Shown here piece by piece: positions 25,451-33,012 of a stretch of 33,012 nt of DNA. Where the stretch lies: positions 1 through 33,012 of the forward strand of contig JALWTS010000001.1 in NCBI GenBank assembly GCA_027077805.1, read 5' to 3'. The notes under the pieces are model-generated. The model searched no databases. It saw only the letters and a program-made list of their open reading frames with translations, and was not told the DNA's origin. Source of the DNA: Gammaproteobacteria bacterium. Lineage in GTDB: Bacteria; Pseudomonadota; Gammaproteobacteria; JABHGC01. How positions within the stretch are numbered: the first letter of the stretch is position 1; every line of letters begins with the position of its first letter. The translations under genes were made by a program, and so were the position numbers.

Positions 25451-26333
25451 TAGCTCCCTTGAAAAATTTATGACCACTCATCAAAGCAGAGTGGAACACG
25501 CCCTAGAAACATGGTTACCATCAGAAACAACTCAACCTATTCAATTACATAAAGCAATGCGTTATGCTGTGTTTAATGGTGGTAAACGCATTCGACCACT
25601 ATTAGTTTACGCCACAGGGTCTGCCCTAAAATTGCCCAAAGCACCCTTAGATGCGATTGCTTGTGCCATTGAGTGTATCCATAGCTATTCCTTAATCCAT
25701 GACGATCTACCTGCCATGGATGATGATGATATGAGACGTAATCAACCCAGTTGCCACAAAGCATTTGACGAAGCCACTGCAATTCTAGCGGGTGATAGCT
25801 TGCAAAGCTTAGCGTTTCATATATTGGCGAATAATAAAGCGGGTATTAATCCGCCTGAAATACGGCTTAAAATGATTGATCAACTCGCGATTGCTAGTGG
25901 TTCTCGTGGCATGGCAGGTGGTCAAGCCTTAGAAATGGAATACTCAAACCAAACACTCAACCTAGCAGAGATCGAAAATTTGCATATCCATAAAACAGGT
26001 GCTTTGATTCGAGCCAGTGTTATGCTGGCAGTATTACTACAAGCGAATATTGAGACTCAAACCATTGAGTCATTGGATCATTATGCCAAATGCATTGGTC
26101 TGAGTTTCCAAATTCAAGATGATATTTTAGATTATACCGACAATAATGGCACTGTTATTGATAACAAAAATGCCAGTGTTAACACTAACTATCTAAGTAT
26201 TATCAATATTACTGATGCTAAACAACGACTAAATGACTTACATCAAGAAGCATTACAAAGTCTCACCATACTTGGTGAAAACTCACGCATACTGCATCAA
26301 CTTTCAAAATATATTATAGAACGACATTATTAA
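25443..26333 (+). CDS. ispA: Polyprenyl synthetase, farnesyl diphosphate synthase IspA-like
   Basis: IspA condenses IPP with DMAPP and GPP to farnesyl diphosphate for undecaprenol and quinones. It has 296 residues (E. coli 299). The first Asp-rich motif is in IHDDLPAMDDDDMRR, GGKRIRPLLVY and the Lys-Thr of HIHKTGALIRASV are present, and the second motif is FQIQDDILDYTDN. After that motif the family has a Lys-rich GK-x(2)-GK-D segment and KSTYP; here the corresponding stretch reads NKNASVNTNYLSIINITD, so these lysines appear lost. It overlaps xseB by 8 nt; dxs, often next, is absent and folE2 follows after 12 nt. Confidence 0.9.
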   Translation: MNNSSLEKFMTTHQSRVEHALETWLPSETTQPIQLHKAMRYAVFNGGKRIRPLLVYATGSALKLPKAPLDAIACAIECIHSYSLIHDDLPAMDDDDMRRNQPSCHKAFDEATAILAGDSLQSLAFHILANNKAGINPPEIRLKMIDQLAIASGSRGMAGGQALEMEYSNQTLNLAEIENLHIHKTGALIRASVMLAVLLQANIETQTIESLDHYAKCIGLSFQIQDDILDYTDNNGTVIDNKNASVNTNYLSIINITDAKQRLNDLHQEALQSLTILGENSRILHQLSKYIIERHY

Positions 26334-26345
26334 TAGGACATTTTT

Positions 26346-27137
26346 ATGACAGACACAAGCATCGCTGATGTGCAAAATAGCGAAGATAAACGGCAAATCC
26401 CAATCAATAAAGTAGGAATTAAAGATATTCGCCATCCTATTCGGATCAAAGATCATAATGGCGGTGAACAACATACGATTGCCAATTTTAATATGTATGT
26501 TAATTTGCCACATAATTTCAAAGGCACCCATATGTCGCGTTTTGTTGAGATTTTAAATGCCCAAGAAACGGAACTTAGTGTGCAATCCTTTCATGAAATG
26601 CTGGATGAAATGACGGACAAATTAGAAGCAGAATCAGGGCATATTGAAATGCGGTTTTCATATTTTGTTAATAAACAAGCCCCAGTGTCAAAAGTTGAAA
26701 GCCTATTAGACTATGATGTTACCCTAATTGGTGAAAAAATTAAACAACACACTATCATGAAAATTAAAGTAGTGGTTCCTGTGACCAGCCTATGCCCCTG
26801 CTCCAAAAAAATCTCAGATTACGGTGCTCACAACCAACGTTCTCATGTTACGGTACAAATTTCAACTAAAAAATTTATTTGGATTGAAGAAATTATTGAA
26901 CTCGTTGAATCACAGGCATCCTGCGAACTCTATGGCTTGCTTAAACGCCCTGATGAAAAATATGTGACTGAAAAAGCGTATAATAATCCCAAATTTGTAG
27001 AAGATATTGTCAGAGATATTGCAATGCAACTCAATCAAGATCAACGCATTGAAGCGTATATTGTTGAATCAGAAAATTTTGAATCCATTCATAACCACTC
27101 CGCCTATGCTTTAATTGAACAAAATAAGGCACGCTAA
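26346..27137 (+). CDS. folE2: GTP cyclohydrolase FolE2 (type IB)
   Basis: FolE2 converts GTP to dihydroneopterin triphosphate, the first step of folate synthesis (also used for queuosine-type precursors). It has 263 residues. The family hallmark [20 protein letters not shown] carries Cys150, Cys152 and His162; [20 protein letters not shown] and the C-terminal [20 protein letters not shown] are characteristic. FolE2 can use metals other than zinc and in many bacteria is induced by zinc shortage, but I see no Zur-like box, and the position 12 nt after ispA suggests housekeeping expression from the xseB promoter. AGGA lies ~8 nt before the ATG. Confidence 0.95.
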   Translation: MTDTSIADVQNSEDKRQIPINKVGIKDIRHPIRIKDHNGGEQHTIANFNMYVNLPHNFKGTHMSRFVEILNAQETELSVQSFHEMLDEMTDKLEAESGHIEMRFSYFVNKQAPVSKVESLLDYDVTLIGEKIKQHTIMKIKVVVPVTSLCPCSKKISDYGAHNQRSHVTVQISTKKFIWIEEIIELVESQASCELYGLLKRPDEKYVTEKAYNNPKFVEDIVRDIAMQLNQDQRIEAYIVESENFESIHNHSAYALIEQNKAR

Positions 27138-27361
27138 AGAAATATCTGCTATTATGATTGAAAACTATTTATGATCAATAAATGGATTGACTATTTAATA
27201 ATTTATGCCAAAATCTTATATTCAGCAAAAACTAAAGTACCGATTTATGTAACTGGCTTTCGAAATTTTTATTTAAACCACACAACTATGCTAAAGTGAG
27301 AAAATGAAATGAATATTATTTGTTATATAATTGGTATAAATTTACCGTTTAGGGGGAAAGT
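27138..27361 (+). promoter_or_regulatory. Intergenic region with candidate promoter for the pil-chp operon
   Basis: No gene is seen in these 224 nt. Two overlapping AT-rich -10 candidates are TATAAT (27326-27331) and the extended form TGG-TATAAA (27332-27340), the latter ~20 nt before the pilG ATG. Neither has a good -35. A very strong ribosome site AGGGGGAAAG ends just before the ATG at 27362. Confidence 0.3.
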
Positions 27362-28174
27362 ATGAGTGATAATAAGCGTACCTTTTCAGTGGCAGTAATT
27401 GGTATAAGCGAAGAAGAACAACATGTACTGAAGAGTACTTTCTGGCTGTCAGAATCTCGACCTAGAACGTATGTGTTAACAAATATTGCATCCAAAAAGA
27501 ATGCCGATATATTAATTGTCAATGGTGATGATGATGCGGCAATGACAGAATGGCGAGCATTTCGCACATTTCAAGCGGATAAAGGGAATGCCCCCCCTGC
27601 GGTGTTAGCAGTCACAGAGGACCCAGGTGATTCTAAACATTTTTATATCCAACGCCCATTACTTGCGACCCGAGTGCTTAGAGTGCTTGATAAGGTTACG
27701 ATTAAGGCTTTAGGCTTTGCACCAGAATTAACCATAGGTCAAGAGGAAGTTTATGAAGATGATGAGGCATTGCAAGATATTAAAGAAGAAATAGAGCAAA
27801 AAGGCAAACCACGCTATAGTGCTTTAGTAGTGGATGATAGCCTGCCTATTCGCAAACAGATGGAAGTTGAGCTAAAATTATTTGAAACAAAGGCCGATTT
27901 TGCAGAAACGGGTGAAAGAGCATTGGAAATGGTCAATCAGGAACTTTATGACATTATCTTTTTAGATATTGTCTTACCAGGTATTGATGGCTACCAGGTT
28001 TGTAAAGAAATCAAAAAAGACCCGACCAAAAAGCGTACACCAGTGATTATGTTAACCAGCAAATCATCACCATTTGATCGAGTTAAAGGCTCACTTGCAG
28101 GTTGTGATACCTATTTAACTAAACCATTAACCCATGAAACCTTTCAAAAAATAGTAAAACGATACTTGCAATAA
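27362..28174 (+). CDS. pilG: PilG-like response regulator with N-terminal degenerate receiver
   Basis: PilG is the response regulator that drives type IV pilus extension, phosphorylated by ChpA. Here the C-terminal ~120 residues are a complete receiver: YSALVVDDSLPIRKQ (Asp158/159), phospho-acceptor Asp202 in DIIFLDIVLPGIDGYQ, Thr232 in VIMLTSK and Lys254 in AGCDTYLTKPL, close to PilG. Unlike classical PilG (~135 residues) it has 270. Residues 9-115 look like a second receiver fold (FSVAVIG, ADILIVNGDD, PAVLAVTEDP, YIQRPLLATRVLRVLDKV) without the phospho-acceptor Asp and with Arg-Pro instead of Lys-Pro. An acidic linker (~125-147) joins the two. pilH follows. Confidence 0.8.
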   Translation: MSDNKRTFSVAVIGISEEEQHVLKSTFWLSESRPRTYVLTNIASKKNADILIVNGDDDAAMTEWRAFRTFQADKGNAPPAVLAVTEDPGDSKHFYIQRPLLATRVLRVLDKVTIKALGFAPELTIGQEEVYEDDEALQDIKEEIEQKGKPRYSALVVDDSLPIRKQMEVELKLFETKADFAETGERALEMVNQELYDIIFLDIVLPGIDGYQVCKEIKKDPTKKRTPVIMLTSKSSPFDRVKGSLAGCDTYLTKPLTHETFQKIVKRYLQ

Positions 28175-28207
28175 TCTCTCTGACATTTAGATGATAGGAT
28201 GAGCCTA

Positions 28208-28579
28208 ATGGCAATAAGGAAAATACTGGTCGTCGATGATTCTAGCACCCAGCTTAAACATATAGAAGATATTATCAGAAAAGCGGGTTATACAGTTTTG
28301 ACTGCCTCTTCTGGTAAAGAAGCAATAGAAGTAAGTAAACAGGAAAAACCTGATCTTATCTTTTTGGATATTATTATGCCTGACATGGATGGGTTTGAGG
28401 CTTGCCGTTTGATTACTAGAGATGATGTAACCAAAAATATTCCCGTGGTCGTACTCACTAGTAAAAACCAAAAGGCAGATAGAATGTGGGCACAAATGCA
28501 GGGAGCCAGTGAGTTTATCAGCAAACCTTATAAAGCTGAACAAATTATTGATGCAATTAATAAATTTCAATCACGATGA
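28208..28579 (+). CDS. pilH: PilH-like single-domain response regulator
   Basis: PilH is the second receiver of the Pil-Chp system, favouring retraction or acting as phosphate sink. It has 123 residues: ILVVDDSSTQLKHI, phospho-acceptor Asp in LIFLDIIMPDMDGFEA, PVVVLTSKNQKADRMWAQMQ and GASEFISKPY; the segment KADRMWAQMQGA is characteristic of PilH. ATGs at 28199 and 28208 are both in frame; AGGATGAG at 28196-28203 serves the second one better (8 nt from AGGA), which also gives the normal N-terminus MAIRKILVVDD. Its stop overlaps the pilI start (ATGA), indicating translational coupling. Confidence 0.92.
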   Translation: MAIRKILVVDDSSTQLKHIEDIIRKAGYTVLTASSGKEAIEVSKQEKPDLIFLDIIMPDMDGFEACRLITRDDVTKNIPVVVLTSKNQKADRMWAQMQGASEFISKPYKAEQIIDAINKFQSR

Positions 28580-29121
28580 CAAACACCACTTCCTCTCCCG
28601 AAAAGCAACAATGGCTAGCACCAAGCGAGGCACTTACCCTTTTCAATCCCGCCAAAAATTTGCAACCAAGTCTCACTAACAACATTCAGGAAATCCGTTA
28701 TGGTTTTCAAATCAATAATTTACATTTGTTAATTTCCCCATCCACCGTGAGCGAAGTCATTGAAAATACAATCATTTACCCATTCCCGAATACCTCCCCT
28801 TGGTTTCTAGGATTTGTAAATGTTAGAGGAAATTTAGTTCCAACTTATAGCCTGAAATCGTTATTGGATTTAGAAGAAAGCAAACCTCAAAAAGCATCAC
28901 CTATTTTACTCATACTGGATCAAGGTGAAAAGGCAGTAGCGATACAAATTGATGGTTTACCTCAAGCCCTCAAAATTCATTGCAAAATGACACAGGTTCC
29001 ACCACTCCCCCCCATACTAAAAGATTATGTGTTTGCCAGTTACTTAGAGAACAATGTCATTTGGTTAGAATTTGATCACAAAAGCTTTTTTCAATCATTA
29101 GGTGAAAAAATCAGTCAATAA
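28576..29121 (+). CDS. pilI: CheW-like adaptor PilI
   Basis: PilI couples the chemoreceptor PilJ to the kinase ChpA. The 181-residue protein has a ~35-residue N-terminal extension, then a CheW domain: IRYGFQINNLHLLISPSTVS, ENTIIYPFPNTSPWFLGFVN, VRGNLVPTYSLKSLLDLEE, and AIQIDGLPQALKI. The VRGxLVPxxxL core is typical of CheW proteins. It overlaps pilH by 4 nt and pilJ follows after 55 nt. Confidence 0.92.
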   Translation: MTNTTSSPEKQQWLAPSEALTLFNPAKNLQPSLTNNIQEIRYGFQINNLHLLISPSTVSEVIENTIIYPFPNTSPWFLGFVNVRGNLVPTYSLKSLLDLEESKPQKASPILLILDQGEKAVAIQIDGLPQALKIHCKMTQVPPLPPILKDYVFASYLENNVIWLEFDHKSFFQSLGEKISQ

Positions 29122-29176
29122 TAATACGACTATGAATGACTAGAAATTTATATAAAAAAAATAAAGGTTACAAACC

Positions 29177-31663
29177 ATGTATTTAAAACCTAAAATACTG
29201 ATTAGCTCAACTGTTTTGTCATTTTTAGCCATAAGTATTACGACAGGTATTATTCTAGCTGTGGTTTATTACACTGGCAAAAATATTGTCCAAGAAAAAT
29301 CCCAACAACATCTTGTTAGTTTGCGTGAACAACAAAAATATAATATCGAACATTATTTTCAACAACTTGGTCAACAAGTTACCCAAATTTCATTATTTTT
29401 ATCGACACAATTAGCACCTGATATTCAAAACTTACAACAGGCATTTAATCAAATTTCGCCGACCCCTGAACAAACGAATGATTATCGTAATAAACTACAA
29501 CAATATTATAACCGTAAACTACCTGAACAATATCGACAACACAACCGAGTTCCACCAAGTAATATTGATAAATTACTGCCAACATTATCCCCGACAACAT
29601 TAGCACTGCAATATCACTACTTCGCTGACTTAAACAAAAAAAATCAGTCCGTCTCACCGAATATTATCACCTATAAGCAAGTACATGATAATATTCATAC
29701 CCAACTCTTACAAACGGCAAATATCTATGGCTATGAAAATTTGTTTTTGATTGATTTTAGTTCTGGCAATATTATTTACAGTGTTTATAAAAAATCGGAG
29801 TTTGCCAACTCATTAAGCCAAGGTTATTATGCCAGCTCAGGATTAGGTGAAATTTTTCATCAAATTAGCCGACAACCGGAAGCAAGATGGACGATGACGA
29901 ATTTTTCGCCTTATTTACCGAATTACCAGAAACAAACTAACTTTATTGCCATTCCAATTTTTCATCAAAAACAAGCCATTGCGATTTTAGCCGTGCAAAT
30001 TTCAACTGATACCTTAAACCAAAGGTTAACTTATGAACAAAAATGGCAAAACTACCAACTCGGAGAAACAGGAGAATCCTATCTTGTGAATAGCAACAAA
30101 AAGTTACTGACTGAAAGTCGTTTCTTTTTAGAAAATAAATCTAAATATGTTGAAATTCATCAACAACTTGAGCCTAATCAATCACGTATCATACAAAGCA
30201 CCATTGGTGAACAAAATGTCAACACATTAGGTGTCAATGCTGCTTTTGAACAAATTAGCCATACGGATGTCTTTAACAACTACCAAGGTAAAACCGTATT
30301 ATCCGCTTATACGCCAATTCAAGTAAAAGACCAGACATGGGCGTTGTTAGTAGAAATGGAGCTGGACGAAATCTTACAGCCACTGTCTCATTTGATTAAT
30401 CGTATTTTACAATTCGCTTTTATTGCATTATTAATCACCCTATTCATTAGCAGTATTTTATCCATTTATCTCGTCAGCACTATGACTAAACCCATTGATT
30501 ACTTGCGAAATATTATGCACAAAGTCACAGAAGGTGATTTTGATATTCGTGCGAAACTTGATACGAATGACGAAATTTCGGCCCTAAGTCATGATTTAGA
30601 CGAATTACTACAAAAACAAATTACACGACTCAATGAGGCAGAAAAAGAAAACGATCAACTCAATGATTCTGTCATAAAACTACTTAATGCCGTATCCAAG
30701 CTCAGTGAAAAAGATTTAACCGTCAAAGTAAAAGTAACAAAAGATATGGTTGGCCCGGTTGCGGATGCCTTGAATTTGCTTAGTACGGAAACAGCAAAAG
30801 TATTGCATGGTGTACGCAAAATTTCTGAAGAAGTTGCCAATGCCTCGGATAATGTAAAAGCTCAATCTGATTCAGTCATCGCGGTTGCGAATATGGAACG
30901 CCAAGAAGTCGAAAAAACGGCCTCAGAATTATCAGAAACAGCGGAAGCAATGAACCGTATTGCAGAACTGGCTCAAACCTGTAATTCAGCGGCTGACAAT
31001 GCCATTAAAACCACCCAAACCGCATTAGAAACCGTCACGAATACCGTCGATGGTATTAACGATATTCGTGAAATCATCCATGAAACTGAAAAACGGATTA
31101 AACGACTCGGTGAACGTTCTCAAGAAATCAGTGGCACGGTTAATTTAATTAATAGTATTGCCGAACGCACGCATATTTTAGCATTAAACGCCAGCATGCA
31201 TGCCGCATCGGCGGGCGAAGCAGGACGTGGTTTTGCCGTAGTTGCCGACGAAGTACAACGTTTGGCAGAAAATGCTCGTGATGCTACCTCACAGATTTCA
31301 ACCTTGGTTAATAATATTCAGATTGAAACCGCCGATACGGTAACGACAATGAACAAAGCCATTACCCAAGTGGTTGGTGGCACTCGTCTTGCCGAACAAG
31401 CAGGTGAGCAAATGAAAAAAACCAAACAAACGACAGCTAACTTAGTTGCCGCCGTACAACGCATTGCGACCAACTCACAAAACCAAGCTCGTATCAGCAA
31501 TGCTTTAAGAGATAGAGCTTATCAAATTCAAGCCAGTACCCAACAAACCAGTCAACAATTACAAGAACAAACGATTCACACCAATAATTTGGTGCAGTAT
31601 TCTGAGCAATTATTAACGGCAGTACGGGTATTTAAACTACCGAACATGGAAGATTTACACTAA
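29177..31663 (+). CDS. pilJ: PilJ-type methyl-accepting chemotaxis receptor with large periplasmic sensor
   Basis: PilJ is the membrane chemoreceptor of the Pil-Chp array. The protein has 828 residues: TM1 ~8-32, a ~375-residue periplasmic region, TM2 ~411-433, HAMP ~434-487 (TKPIDYLRNIMHKVTEGDFD), a second HAMP-like stretch (~500-535, SEKDLTVKVKVTKDMVGPVA), and the signalling helices with the hairpin tip near 663: ERTHILALNASMHAASAGEA, then GRGFAVVADEVQRLAENARD. This NASMHAA-A/S-AGEAGRGF tip is that of PilJ. P. aeruginosa PilJ is ~680 residues with small PilJ-type helical modules; here the sensor looks like a Cache fold (GETGESYLVNSNKKLLTESR). No CheR-tethering pentapeptide is seen at the C-terminus (LPNMEDLH). 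AAAGGTT is the ribosome site. Confidence 0.88.
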   Translation: MYLKPKILISSTVLSFLAISITTGIILAVVYYTGKNIVQEKSQQHLVSLREQQKYNIEHYFQQLGQQVTQISLFLSTQLAPDIQNLQQAFNQISPTPEQTNDYRNKLQQYYNRKLPEQYRQHNRVPPSNIDKLLPTLSPTTLALQYHYFADLNKKNQSVSPNIITYKQVHDNIHTQLLQTANIYGYENLFLIDFSSGNIIYSVYKKSEFANSLSQGYYASSGLGEIFHQISRQPEARWTMTNFSPYLPNYQKQTNFIAIPIFHQKQAIAILAVQISTDTLNQRLTYEQKWQNYQLGETGESYLVNSNKKLLTESRFFLENKSKYVEIHQQLEPNQSRIIQSTIGEQNVNTLGVNAAFEQISHTDVFNNYQGKTVLSAYTPIQVKDQTWALLVEMELDEILQPLSHLINRILQFAFIALLITLFISSILSIYLVSTMTKPIDYLRNIMHKVTEGDFDIRAKLDTNDEISALSHDLDELLQKQITRLNEAEKENDQLNDSVIKLLNAVSKLSEKDLTVKVKVTKDMVGPVADALNLLSTETAKVLHGVRKISEEVANASDNVKAQSDSVIAVANMERQEVEKTASELSETAEAMNRIAELAQTCNSAADNAIKTTQTALETVTNTVDGINDIREIIHETEKRIKRLGERSQEISGTVNLINSIAERTHILALNASMHAASAGEAGRGFAVVADEVQRLAENARDATSQISTLVNNIQIETADTVTTMNKAITQVVGGTRLAEQAGEQMKKTKQTTANLVAAVQRIATNSQNQARISNALRDRAYQIQASTQQTSQQLQEQTIHTNNLVQYSEQLLTAVRVFKLPNMEDLH

Positions 31664-31690
31664 ATTGTTATGAATTAAAATTTAAGAATA

Positions 31691-33012
31691 ATGAATCAAC
31701 AAGCAGAATTTGACTTAGAACAACAAGTACTTAAACTTGCGGAACTGTTAATGTCAAGTGATACCATTAGTGTTGAACAAATACAACAATACTATCAACA
31801 AGTAAAAAATATTGCGGAAGCAGCAGAAAAATGTAAGTTATTGGGATTATATAACGATTGTATTTTATGGCAAGAATATCTGAATACCCTCAATATTGAA
31901 CAAACGCATTTCTCCACAAAACAACAGCAACAACTCAAGCAATGGCCAATGTTGGTATTAAATTATATAGAATCACCAACCCACCCCGCCAGTGCTGATG
32001 CCTTAATTAAACATCTACAAAGTTTAGAGTGGCTAACCTCCTTGTCGTCAGAAGATACCGAGATGCTACGACGCTTGCTAATGTTTTCTGACATTGAAAA
32101 ACCATTACAAGCGGTTGCCGCTGATACAAAATCAGATGACCCAGCACCAATGTCGAAAGAACCTGAACGAGTCCAACAAGAATTTTTAGAAATATTTGCC
32201 GAAGAATTACACCAAAATCTTGATACTTTAATGGATTTATTGGAAAATTCGCTTGTTGCTGACTTTGAGCAAGCTAAAATCCCCTTGGAACAATATTTAG
32301 ATTTGCTACAACGTTTTACCAATACCAGCGAAATGATGGGCATGACAGGTTTGCATGCCATTTTTGAACATTTAGAAAAAAATATCAAATATTTACTCAC
32401 CCAACAACAACCCCTGAAAACCAAACAACATGTTTTATTAGATCAGTGGCCATTACTGGTTCTACAATATCTTAAATCTATTGACAAGCAAATCCAAGCG
32501 GAATTATTTTCGCATTATCTGTCTCACACAGACTGGCTAATCCCACTTGAAATCAATGCCATTAAAACCATAGAAGCCCAATTAGCATTACCTAAAATTA
32601 CCACAGAACGTCCGACAAGTAACGAGGCTAGCCGTCCAACAACAGCAGAAGCAAAAGACATATCATTAGCAATTCCTAAAGAGATCAACCAAGAAGTCTT
32701 AGATGGCTTGCTACAAGAATTACCCAACCAAACAATGGAATTTTCTCAAGCCATACAAAACTTGACCACAGCTCAAGGTTCCCTAGAAGATGTTGAACAA
32801 GCCCAACGTATTGCCCATACCTTAAAAGGAGCAGGCAATGTCGTGGGCGTACCAGGTATTGCCAATATTACCCACCATACCGAAGATATTTTAATTGCTT
32901 TATGCAAACAAAAAATGCTACCGTCAAATAATTTAGCCAATTTATTAATTAATGTTTCGGATTATTTAGAAAGCTGTAGTGAAACCTTGTTGGGTTTAGC
33001 CCCCCCCCCCAC
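31691..33012 (+). CDS. chpA: ChpA-like chemotaxis histidine kinase, N-terminal part (cut by window end)
   Basis: An open frame of 440 codons runs from ATG 31691 off the window end. In P. aeruginosa ChpA is a >2000-residue CheA-type kinase with many N-terminal phosphotransfer domains; only that N-terminal part is visible. A canonical HPt motif is at AHTLKGAGNVVGVPGI with phospho-His376. About 170 residues earlier a related helix pair (LLQRFTNTSEMMGMTGLHAI) aligns with Gln207 in the His place, so that domain should not be phosphorylated; the first ~140 residues may hold another degenerate one. Linkers are Pro/Thr/Ser-rich. It starts 27 nt after pilJ. Kinase and receiver domains would lie beyond the edge. 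The frame ends with Ala-Pro-Pro-Pro encoded by a C run. Confidence 0.88.
   Translation, partial: MNQQAEFDLEQQVLKLAELLMSSDTISVEQIQQYYQQVKNIAEAAEKCKLLGLYNDCILWQEYLNTLNIEQTHFSTKQQQQLKQWPMLVLNYIESPTHPASADALIKHLQSLEWLTSLSSEDTEMLRRLLMFSDIEKPLQAVAADTKSDDPAPMSKEPERVQQEFLEIFAEELHQNLDTLMDLLENSLVADFEQAKIPLEQYLDLLQRFTNTSEMMGMTGLHAIFEHLEKNIKYLLTQQQPLKTKQHVLLDQWPLLVLQYLKSIDKQIQAELFSHYLSHTDWLIPLEINAIKTIEAQLALPKITTERPTSNEASRPTTAEAKDISLAIPKEINQEVLDGLLQELPNQTMEFSQAIQNLTTAQGSLEDVEQAQRIAHTLKGAGNVVGVPGIANITHHTEDILIALCKQKMLPSNNLANLLINVSDYLESCSETLLGLAPPP
33000..33010 (+). repeat. Homopolymer of 11 C inside chpA at the window end
   Basis: Eleven consecutive C occur in an AT-rich gene, two bases before the end of the sequence. 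In the chpA frame they encode the end of an Ala codon and three Pro codons. The run could be a slippage-prone coding tract or an assembly/sequencing artefact at a contig edge. Confidence 0.8.

Noticed and set aside
31963..32424. 153-codon open frame on the minus strand inside chpA
   Set aside because: It is antisense to a clear HPt-containing reading frame, is Ser/Lys/Cys-rich and matches no family I know; a shadow of the coding strand.

Overview
The window is AT-rich chromosomal DNA from a gammaproteobacterium. This rests on gene order: fabA-fabB, the divergent pair hrcA-grpE-dnaK-dnaJ-dapB // nadK-recN, xseB-ispA, mfd next to a csiV-type gene, and a pilGHIJ-chpA cluster. Very glutamine-rich proteins, free-standing hemerythrin and CZB proteins, a GAF/SpoIIE phosphatase module and a REP-like palindrome would fit a Thiotrichales/Beggiatoa-like bacterium, but that placement is inference. 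It reads as one draft contig: the left edge has unusual composition and the right edge stops just after an 11-C run inside chpA.

Layout. 1-550: an anomalous left edge and a TonB C-terminal-domain ORF without an anchor. 668-4054 (+): fabA, fabB (anaerobic unsaturated fatty acid synthesis) and a membrane hybrid histidine kinase. 4104-5120 (+): pyrD, then a ~300 nt intergenic stretch with hairpins. 5423-10664 (+): galE, mfd, csiV-like. 10720-11184 (+): stand-alone CZB protein. 11195-17927 (-): hrcA, grpE, dnaK, dnaJ, dapB, tetR, with a good sigma-32-type promoter before grpE and a long hairpin between dnaK and dnaJ. 18049-21196 (+): nadK, recN and a bacteriohemerythrin with its own sigma-70-type promoter. 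21214-25055 (-): a five-gene unit encoding a GAF-SpoIIE phosphatase, RsbW-like kinase, STAS protein, MlaE permease and MlaF ATPase. 25223-27137 (+): xseB, ispA, folE2. 27362-33012 (+): pilG, pilH, pilI, pilJ and a truncated chpA, the chemosensory array that controls type IV pili.

The most unusual part is 21214-25055. A complete partner-switching set (phosphatase, kinase, STAS antagonist with the phosphorylatable Asp-Ser-Ser-Gly motif) directly precedes, on the same strand, the permease and ATPase of an Mla-type lipid transporter whose known regulator in E. coli (MlaB) is itself a STAS protein. This suggests phosphorylation-controlled lipid transport. Between mlaE and mlaF a 79-bp unit is tandemly repeated, creating two identical 23-residue mini-ORFs that fuse the start of MlaF to the end of MlaE and keep the stop-to-start spacing of the native junction.

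Other points: the PilG homologue carries a degenerate receiver in front, PilJ appears to have a Cache-like rather than PilJ-type sensor, the IspA homologue has lost its C-terminal lysine/lid motif, and HrcA is present although no CIRCE operator is visible in the window.
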